From NCBI GenBank assembly GCA_035316025.1, contig DATFXL010000083.1, positions 1 to 14,220 of the forward strand: a DNA stretch of 14,220 nt. Direction: 5' to 3'. Positions within the stretch are counted from its first letter, which is position 1. Every line of letters starts with the position of its first letter. A program made the position numbers and the translations under genes. The DNA comes from JALZAA01 sp035316025. Lineage in GTDB: Bacteria; Actinomycetota; Acidimicrobiia; IMCC26256; JACDBD01. Shown here in pieces: positions 9,752 to 14,220 of this stretch. Under the pieces are notes generated by a model. The model was not told the origin of the DNA. It was given only the letters and a program-made list of their open reading frames with translations, and made no database searches.

Positions 9752-10953
9752 TGACGACGACCACCCCCTCGGTCACCAGCACCGACGAGGTCGATGCGCT
9801 CGTCGACCGCCTTCTCGCCGAGCACGATCCGGCCGACGTCGTCGCGTTCCGCGGTGCGCAGTACAACCTCGGTCTGGCGTGGGTCTGGTTCCCGAAGGGT
9901 TTCGGCGGCCTCGGGCTGGCGCCCGAGATGCAGCGTCGTGTCGAGGAGCGCATCCGGGGAGCCGGCGTCCGGGCCGACGCGCTCGAGCGCAACGGTTTCG
10001 GGATCTTCCTCGCCGCACCGACGATCGCCGCCCACGCCGACGACGCACTGAAGGAGCGCCTACTCCGGCCGCTGTTCACCGGCGAGGAGCTGTGGTGCCA
10101 GCTCTTCAGCGAACCCGGCGCCGGCTCCGACCTCGCAGGTCTGTCGACGCGCGCCGTGCGCGACGGCGACGAGTGGGTCGTGGACGGCCAGAAGGTGTGG
10201 AACACGCTCGCCCACCGGGCCGACCGCGGCATGCTCGTGGCCCGCACGAATCCGGACGCTCCCAAGCACCGCGGCCTCACCTACTTCGCGCTCGACATGC
10301 ACGCCCCGGGCGTCGATGTCCGTCCGCTCCGCCAGATCACGGGCGAAGCCGAGTTCAACGAGGTGTACCTCACCGGGGTGCGAGTCCCGGATGCCGATCG
10401 CATCGGCGGCCTCGGCGACGGCTGGCGCGTCTCGCTCACCACCTTGATGAACGAGCGAGTCACCATCGGCGGCGCAGTGGCGGGCCGCAACTCCGGACCC
10501 ATCGGCGACGCGCTGAAGGTCTGGCGCGAACACCCAGAGCGTCACGACCGGGTCCGGCGCGACCGGCTGACCCGCCTCTGGATCGACGCCGAAGTGCTCC
10601 GGCTCACGAACACGCGGGCGGCGGCCAATCGCAAAGCCGGGACGCCGGGTCCCGAAGGTTCAGTGGCGAAGCTCGCGTTCGCGGAGACGAACCGGCGCAT
10701 CTACGAGCTGTGCATGGACGTGCTGGGCGCCGACGGGCTGCTCTACCCGAGCTACGAGATGGTGCGCCCCGCCGAGGCGAGCCTCACGGGAGGCGGAGAC
10801 CCGCGCAAGATGTTCCTCCGGTCGCGGGCGTACTCGATCGAAGGCGGCACGTCCGAGATCCTTCGCAACGTCCTGGGTGAGCGGGTGCTCGGACTGCCGG
10901 GCGAGCCCCGCGTCGACAAGGACCTCCCATGGAGCGAGGTGCCGCGGAGCTGA
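9751..10953 (+). CDS. Acyl-CoA dehydrogenase catalytic subunit (FadE type)
   Basis: A 400-aa acyl-CoA dehydrogenase. It has the FAD/substrate loop FSEPGAGSDLAG at about 119-130, GQKVWNT, and the C-terminal IEGGTSEILRNVLGERVLGL at 363-382. The base position of medium-chain enzymes is Gly here, but Glu235 in LMNERVTIGG lies at the helix-G position used by isovaleryl-CoA dehydrogenase. The Arg-x-x-Phe-Gly FAD motif expected some 25 residues later is absent; that stretch reads GDALKVWREHPERHDR. Having the Glu but not the FAD motif is the complement of the divergent protein at 8612-9691, so a heterotetramer is inferred. The ATG at 9751 was chosen over the longer open frame because the family homology and the TACGCT hexamer both point to it. 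Citrate synthase follows after 28 bp and is probably co-transcribed. Confidence 0.94.
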   Translation: MTTTTPSVTSTDEVDALVDRLLAEHDPADVVAFRGAQYNLGLAWVWFPKGFGGLGLAPEMQRRVEERIRGAGVRADALERNGFGIFLAAPTIAAHADDALKERLLRPLFTGEELWCQLFSEPGAGSDLAGLSTRAVRDGDEWVVDGQKVWNTLAHRADRGMLVARTNPDAPKHRGLTYFALDMHAPGVDVRPLRQITGEAEFNEVYLTGVRVPDADRIGGLGDGWRVSLTTLMNERVTIGGAVAGRNSGPIGDALKVWREHPERHDRVRRDRLTRLWIDAEVLRLTNTRAAANRKAGTPGPEGSVAKLAFAETNRRIYELCMDVLGADGLLYPSYEMVRPAEASLTGGGDPRKMFLRSRAYSIEGGTSEILRNVLGERVLGLPGEPRVDKDLPWSEVPRS

Positions 10954-10969
10954 CGAAGATCACGAGCTG

Positions 10970-10975
10970 AAGGAG
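10970..10975 (+). promoter_or_regulatory. Ribosome binding site of citrate synthase
   Basis: AAGGAG, 6 nt before the ATG at 10982. It is the strongest Shine-Dalgarno in the window and fixes the start inside a longer open frame. Confidence 0.7.
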
Positions 10976-10981
10976 TCGGAG

Positions 10982-12280
10982 ATGAGCGAACCCCCCGCCG
11001 TCCTGCACTACGACGAGAAGGAGATCGAGCTGCCCACTGTCCGCGGCAGCGAAAACGAAGCGGCCGTCGACATCTCGAAGCTGCGGTCCCAGACCGGGTT
11101 CATCACGCTCGACTACGGGTTCGTCAACACAGGTGCGTGCCAGTCGGCGATCACGTACATCGACGGCGACGCCGGGATCCTGCGGTACCGCGGCATCCCG
11201 ATCGAGCAGCTCGTCGAGCGGGAGCATCCGTCATTCCTCGAGACCTGCTATCTGCTCATCTGGGGTGACCTCCCCACGCAGGAGAAGTTGGACGAGTTCC
11301 GGTACGAGGTACGCCGCCACACCCTGGTCAAAGAGGACGTCAAGCGGTTCTACGACGGCTTCCCGAAGGACGCGCACCCAATGGCGATCCTCTCGTCCGT
11401 CGTCAGTGCGCTGTCAACCTTCTATCAGGATAGTGACGACATCCACGACGAGGAGCAGGTGCATCTGTCGACCGTGCGCCTCATCGCGAAGCTGCCGACG
11501 ATCGCTTCGTACGCGTACAAGAAGTCGATCGGCCAGCCCTTCCTCTACCCGAACAACGAGCTGGACCTGATCGAGAACTTCCTCACGATGATGTTTGCCG
11601 TGCCGTCCGAGCGCTACGAGGTGAGCCCGATCGTGGTGCACGCGCTCAAGCAGCTGCTCATCCTGCACGCCGATCACGAGCAGAACTGCTCGACGTCAAC
11701 GGTCCGTCTCGTGGGATCGAGCGAGGCCAACCTGTGGGCATCCGTGGCGGCCGGCATCAACGCGCTGTGGGGACCACTCCACGGCGGTGCAAACCAGGCC
11801 GTCATCGAAATGCTGGAGCGGATCCGGGCCGACGGCGGGAACGTCAGCAAGTACGTGGAGCAAGCCAAGAACCCGGACGACCCGTTCCGGCTGTCGGGCT
11901 TCGGCCACCGCGTCTACAAGAACTACGACCCGCGGGCGCGGGTTCTGAGCACGACCGCCGAGCGGGTGCTGGCCGACCTGCAGAGCAGTGACGAGCTCCT
12001 GGATCTGGCTCGGGAACTCGAGCAGGTCGCGCTCAACGACGACTACTTCATCGAACGCAAGCTGTACCCGAACGTCGATTTCTACTCGGGCCTCATCTAC
12101 CGGGCGATGGGGTTCCCGACCGACATGTTCCCCGTGCTCTTCGCGATCGGCCGTCTTCCGGGCTGGATCGCGCATTGGAACGAGATGATGCACGACCCGA
12201 AGACGAAGATCGGCCGGCCTCGCCAGATCTACACCGGCCCGACCGAGCACAAGTACGTCCCGATCGAGGAGCGGAGCTAA
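10982..12280 (+). CDS. gltA: Citrate synthase, GltA type
   Basis: Condenses acetyl-CoA and oxaloacetate to citrate, the entry step of the TCA cycle. The 432-aa length matches the long bacterial (type II, hexameric-class) enzymes. The catalytic set is complete: His232 in LHADHEQNCSTST, His267 in WGPLHGGANQ, the oxaloacetate-binding His309 and Arg310 in GFGHRVYKNYDPRA, and Asp366 in YPNVDFYSG. The sequence is close in style to mycobacterial GltA2, for instance QNCSTSTVRLVGSS. The start is set by the AAGGAG 6 nt upstream. It lies 28 bp behind an acyl-CoA dehydrogenase gene with no promoter visible between them, so it may be expressed along with beta-oxidation, which supplies its acetyl-CoA. A 2-methylcitrate synthase role is less likely given the full-length GltA form but cannot be excluded by eye. 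Its stop codon overlaps that of the convergent gene. Confidence 0.96.
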   Translation: MSEPPAVLHYDEKEIELPTVRGSENEAAVDISKLRSQTGFITLDYGFVNTGACQSAITYIDGDAGILRYRGIPIEQLVEREHPSFLETCYLLIWGDLPTQEKLDEFRYEVRRHTLVKEDVKRFYDGFPKDAHPMAILSSVVSALSTFYQDSDDIHDEEQVHLSTVRLIAKLPTIASYAYKKSIGQPFLYPNNELDLIENFLTMMFAVPSERYEVSPIVVHALKQLLILHADHEQNCSTSTVRLVGSSEANLWASVAAGINALWGPLHGGANQAVIEMLERIRADGGNVSKYVEQAKNPDDPFRLSGFGHRVYKNYDPRARVLSTTAERVLADLQSSDELLDLARELEQVALNDDYFIERKLYPNVDFYSGLIYRAMGFPTDMFPVLFAIGRLPGWIAHWNEMMHDPKTKIGRPRQIYTGPTEHKYVPIEERS

Positions 12281-12999
12281 GCCAGCCGGATCCAGATGGC
12301 GCGGGCGAGGCCGGCGAGGTGGCCGGTGGCGGTGAAGACCGCCGAGCCCGCCGTCAGCTTCCGGCCGTCGCGGCCGATGCGCCACCCGACCACGGCGTGC
12401 GGCTCGCCGGCGCGCACGACGCCCGGGATCCTCACCGCGAAGCGACCGAGCACGTACGGGTTCCCCTCGAGCGGCTCGACCAGGAAGGAGCCGACGCCGC
12501 CGGCGCAGTCGAGCGCGGCCCACACGAACTCGGGATGCACGACGCCGTCCGCGCCGGCGAGATCAGCGCCGGGTGTCCAAGTGTCGGCCGCCACGTCGCG
12601 ACCGGTGACCCGCCCGACGAGGATGCGCAGGCCGTCTCCCTGCGCGCGCTGCGGGCCGCACACGAAGCACGTCGGGAACGGGTGGTCCTCGGGGTGTTCG
12701 TGTAGCGGCGATCGCGTCGCAGCGTGCCCGGCGTCGGCGATGCCGACGGGGTCGGGGACGTCGATGCCGAGGTCGGCGGACGCGAGGGCGCCTTCGGCCA
12801 CGAGCGCGTCGCCCTCGAGCACTTGGACGCCGTCGTCGCCGTGTTCGACGCGCAACGGCGTCTCGAGGGGAGGTGGCCGGCGCAGCGTCACCTCCGCCGG
12901 ACCGGACAGGGCCGCGGCGACGAGTCCGCAGGTGTACCCGCCGTTGCCGCTGTCGGGCGGACCGCGGAACCGGCGGTGGATGCGGATCTCCGCCGTCAC
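12277..12999 (-). CDS. Hotdog-like protein, possible acyl-CoA thioesterase
   Basis: A 240-aa cytosolic protein that I do not recognise with certainty. The N-terminal half (RFRGPPDSGNGGYTCGLVAAAL, then a strand-rich segment) and the C-terminal half (HPEFVWAALDCAGGVG at about 155-170, with His155 and Asp164, then strands ending in TATGHLAGLARAIWIRL) each look like a hotdog unit, so it may be a double-hotdog thioesterase or dehydratase-like protein. Between them sits a CFVCG motif (Cys111, Cys114), which could bind a metal or be structural. The start is GTG at 12999, 4 nt after the stop of the LLM oxidoreductase gene; a longer frame would overlap that gene. Coupling suggests that the two act together. 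Function is inferred from general pattern only. Confidence 0.75.
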   Translation of the reverse strand: MTAEIRIHRRFRGPPDSGNGGYTCGLVAAALSGPAEVTLRRPPPLETPLRVEHGDDGVQVLEGDALVAEGALASADLGIDVPDPVGIADAGHAATRSPLHEHPEDHPFPTCFVCGPQRAQGDGLRILVGRVTGRDVAADTWTPGADLAGADGVVHPEFVWAALDCAGGVGSFLVEPLEGNPYVLGRFAVRIPGVVRAGEPHAVVGWRIGRDGRKLTAGSAVFTATGHLAGLARAIWIRLA

Positions 13000-13003
13000 G
13001 GGC

Positions 13004-13936
13004 TCACGCGCGCGCGAGCAGCTTCTTGACCGCGGCCGCACCTGCCAGCGCTGCGTCCCGGTCGTCCGCCTGCGGGATCAGGTTGAACCACAGGCAGCCA
13101 GCCTCGACGTACGGCGAGAGGAACTCGGCGACGTCCTCGGGGGTACCGGCTGGCGAGTACTTCTCGAAGCGCTCGAACGGGATCTGGTAGAAGGCCTCCA
13201 TCGCGGGCGCGAGTCGCGCGCGGGCGCGTTCCTTGGTGTCGGCGATCCCGCACCAGAGCTGCATCGCATGACGCGACGGAGGATCGGCCCGGCCCGTTCG
13301 CGCCGCCTCCTCGCCCGCCATCTCGACGACGTCGCGGAAGCGGTGGGCCGAGTTCCAGATGCCGAGCCAGCCGTCGCCCAACCGGCCGGCGCGGCGAGCA
13401 GCCGCGTCCGAGCGACCGCCCACGATGATCGGCACGGGCTGCGCCGGCGGAGGGAGAACGAGCGCATCGTCGAGATCGAAGAACTCGCCGTGGAACGTCG
13501 TGGGCGCGCCGCTCAGCAGCTGCCGCAAGACCGTCAGGCTCTCTTCCATGCGTCGACCACGCGTGCGCGGGTCGACGCCGCAGATCTCGACCTCGTGGCG
13601 GTCCTCGCCGCCGATCCCGACGCCGAAGACGACGCGACCCGGCGCGAGTTGGTCGAGGTCGGAAAGCTGGCGAGCGACGAGGACGGGATGGCGCAAGGGC
13701 AGCAGATACACGCCCGTCATGACGGGCAGCGTGGGGTGCAGCATCGTGAGCGCGGTCGCCTGCAGCAGCCCGTCGAGCCCGACACCCACGAAGAAGCTCA
13801 CGTGGTCACCGCAGCACACGTGGTCGATGCCGGCGTCGTGGGCCCGGGCGAGATACGCGGCGGCGTCGCCGGTCTCGTTCACAGGGCCCGCGGTCGGAAA
13901 GAACCCGACCCTGACTGCATCCTGTGTCCCTGCCAT
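13004..13936 (-). CDS. LLM-class oxidoreductase, probably F420-dependent
   Basis: A luciferase-like TIM-barrel oxidoreductase of 310 aa. Visible motifs are GFFPTAG at 11-17, GIDHVCCGDHVSF at 36-48, PGRVVFGVGIGG at 99-110, the RGRRMEES helix at 126-133 that in this family follows the cofactor site, PIIVGGRS at 169-176, and AGRLGDGWLG at 183-192. Members use reduced F420 or FMN; the actinomycete-like setting and the motif style favour F420, but no residue I can see proves it. The ATG at 13936 has a GGAG 5 nt upstream, and that SD-like unit is present in two tandem copies. The downstream gene is a hotdog-like protein 4 nt away. The divergent upstream gene is an acyl-CoA dehydrogenase, so a role in modifying an acyl-CoA or a related unsaturated compound is possible. 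Confidence 0.92.
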   Translation of the reverse strand: MAGTQDAVRVGFFPTAGPVNETGDAAAYLARAHDAGIDHVCCGDHVSFFVGVGLDGLLQATALTMLHPTLPVMTGVYLLPLRHPVLVARQLSDLDQLAPGRVVFGVGIGGEDRHEVEICGVDPRTRGRRMEESLTVLRQLLSGAPTTFHGEFFDLDDALVLPPPAQPVPIIVGGRSDAAARRAGRLGDGWLGIWNSAHRFRDVVEMAGEEAARTGRADPPSRHAMQLWCGIADTKERARARLAPAMEAFYQIPFERFEKYSPAGTPEDVAEFLSPYVEAGCLWFNLIPQADDRDAALAGAAAVKKLLARA

Positions 13937-13938
13937 CG

Positions 13939-13952
13939 CGACTCCCGACTCC
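13939..13952 (-). repeat. Tandem 7-bp repeat duplicating a Shine-Dalgarno
   Basis: CGACTCC occurs twice in direct succession; on the minus strand this gives GGAGTCG twice, placing GGAG 5 and 12 nt before the ATG at 13936. Only the nearer copy is well spaced for initiation. Confidence 0.5.
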
Positions 13953-13956
13953 GCAG

Positions 13957-13976
13957 GGGACGCTACAGCGCGTCCC
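13957..13976. promoter_or_regulatory. 20-bp inverted repeat, candidate operator
   Basis: GGGACGC (13957-13963) and GCGTCCC (13970-13976) are perfect 7-bp arms with a 6-bp spacer. The site overlaps the minus-strand -10 candidate (13960-13965) and ends 2 bp before the plus-strand -10 candidate (13979-13984). It is the best operator-like palindrome in the window and is placed to control both the LLM operon and the divergent dehydrogenase. The cognate regulator is not encoded in view. Confidence 0.5.
13960..13965 (-). promoter_or_regulatory. Possible -10 element of the LLM operon
   Basis: The minus strand reads TAGCGT, 23 nt before the ATG at 13936, leaving a short leader that contains the duplicated GGAG. 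It lies inside the left arm of the palindrome. Confidence 0.3.
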
Positions 13977-13978
13977 GG

Positions 13979-13984
13979 TACCCT
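13979..13984 (+). promoter_or_regulatory. Possible -10 element, leaderless start of dehydrogenase
   Basis: TACCCT with 8 nt between it and the ATG at 13993, identical in sequence to the element at 4771. Confidence 0.38.
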
Positions 13985-13992
13985 GCGGCCGG

Positions 13993-14220
13993 ATGAACCT
14001 GGAGCCGACGGAGGCCGAGGCAGAACTCCGCGCCGAAGTGCGCGCCTGGCTGCGCGAGCACCTCCCGTGGGAGTACGGCAAAGGCCTTCCCCCGCATTTC
14101 GACGACTTGGCCGACGAGATCGCGTTCGGGCGCGACTGGCAGGCGAAGCTCGCCGAGGGTCGGTGGGTCGGTGTGGCGTGGCCCACCAAGTTCGGCGGGC
14201 GGGGGGTGGGCGCGGTCGAG
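13993..14220 (+). CDS. Acyl-CoA dehydrogenase, N-terminal part (cut by window edge)
   Basis: The frame stays open from the ATG at 13993 to the end of the window, 76 codons with no stop. The translation begins MNLEPTEAEAELRAEVRAW and continues through LREHLP and a GRDWQAKLAEGRWVGVAWP segment to FGGRGVG, which is the helical N-terminal domain of FadE-type acyl-CoA dehydrogenases. Only about a fifth of the expected protein is visible, so the FAD and catalytic motifs cannot be checked. It is divergent from the LLM oxidoreductase gene and shares the palindromic promoter region with it. Confidence 0.85.
   Translation, partial: MNLEPTEAEAELRAEVRAWLREHLPWEYGKGLPPHFDDLADEIAFGRDWQAKLAEGRWVGVAWPTKFGGRGVGAVE

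Noticed and set aside
8255..10880. Long plus-strand frames opposite and across the divergent dehydrogenase pair
   Set aside because: They run through the promoter region and antisense to a gene with clear FadE motifs; the sequences are Arg/Pro/Ser-rich without motif.
13000..13041. Longer start for the hotdog-like protein
   Set aside because: It would overlap the LLM gene by about 38 bp and adds only Arg/Ser residues; the GTG at 12999 gives tight operon spacing.
13977..13982. GGTACC palindrome beside the dehydrogenase promoter
   Set aside because: A 6-bp palindrome is too common in such DNA to count as a separate site; it also overlaps the -10 hexamer.
12296..13996. Plus-strand open frame of 566 codons through the hotdog and LLM genes
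   Set aside because: Antisense to two genes with recognisable motifs or tight coupling; no domain in its translation.

Overview
The window is about 14.2 kb of very GC-rich, densely coding DNA. It holds eleven complete protein genes and a twelfth cut by the right edge. I see no RNA genes, mobile elements, phage genes, CRISPR arrays or long repeats. The gene set suggests a chromosomal segment of an actinomycete-like bacterium. The signs are a citrate synthase of the mycobacterial GltA type, an LLM-type oxidoreductase of the kind that usually uses F420, a soluble class I P450, several FadE-type acyl-CoA dehydrogenases, GTG starts, and start codons placed 6-9 nt after TAnnnT -10 hexamers, as expected for leaderless mRNAs. 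Assignment to a class (for example Acidimicrobiia) is inference only.

Layout from left to right. A minus-strand operon at 48-2659 encodes an aldehyde dehydrogenase and, overlapping by 4 bp, a cytochrome P450. Divergent from it is a large multi-pass membrane protein resembling GT-C glycosyltransferases (2746-4752). It is followed by a separately promoted acyl-CoA dehydrogenase and a translationally coupled acyl-CoA synthetase (4784-7533). A stem-loop at 7520-7564 lies between these and a convergent minus-strand pair: a secreted PI-PLC-like phosphodiesterase (7565-8599) and an upstream acyl-CoA dehydrogenase (8612-9691). A 59-bp intergenic region separates that dehydrogenase from a divergent second one (9751-10953), which is followed after 28 bp by citrate synthase (10982-12280). 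Citrate synthase converges with overlapping stop codons on a minus-strand pair: a hotdog-like protein (12277-12999) and an LLM oxidoreductase (13004-13936). The last gene, divergent from the LLM gene, is the 5' part of another acyl-CoA dehydrogenase (13993 to the edge).

Most of the genes fit one theme, catabolism of lipid-like or alicyclic acids. P450 and aldehyde dehydrogenase can oxidise a substrate to an acid, the synthetase can make the CoA thioester, the dehydrogenases can start beta-oxidation, and citrate synthase takes the acetyl-CoA. The substrate cannot be read from the sequence. The most interesting observation is that the two divergent dehydrogenases (8612-9691 and 9751-10953) have complementary active-site motifs. 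One keeps the FAD-binding Arg-x-Gln-Phe-Gly motif but has neither usual catalytic Glu. The other keeps the helix-G Glu but lacks that FAD motif. This suggests an obligate heterotetramer like the mycobacterial ChsE-type enzymes. Operator-like inverted repeats lie in three promoter regions. I found no clearly new defence or mobile system here.
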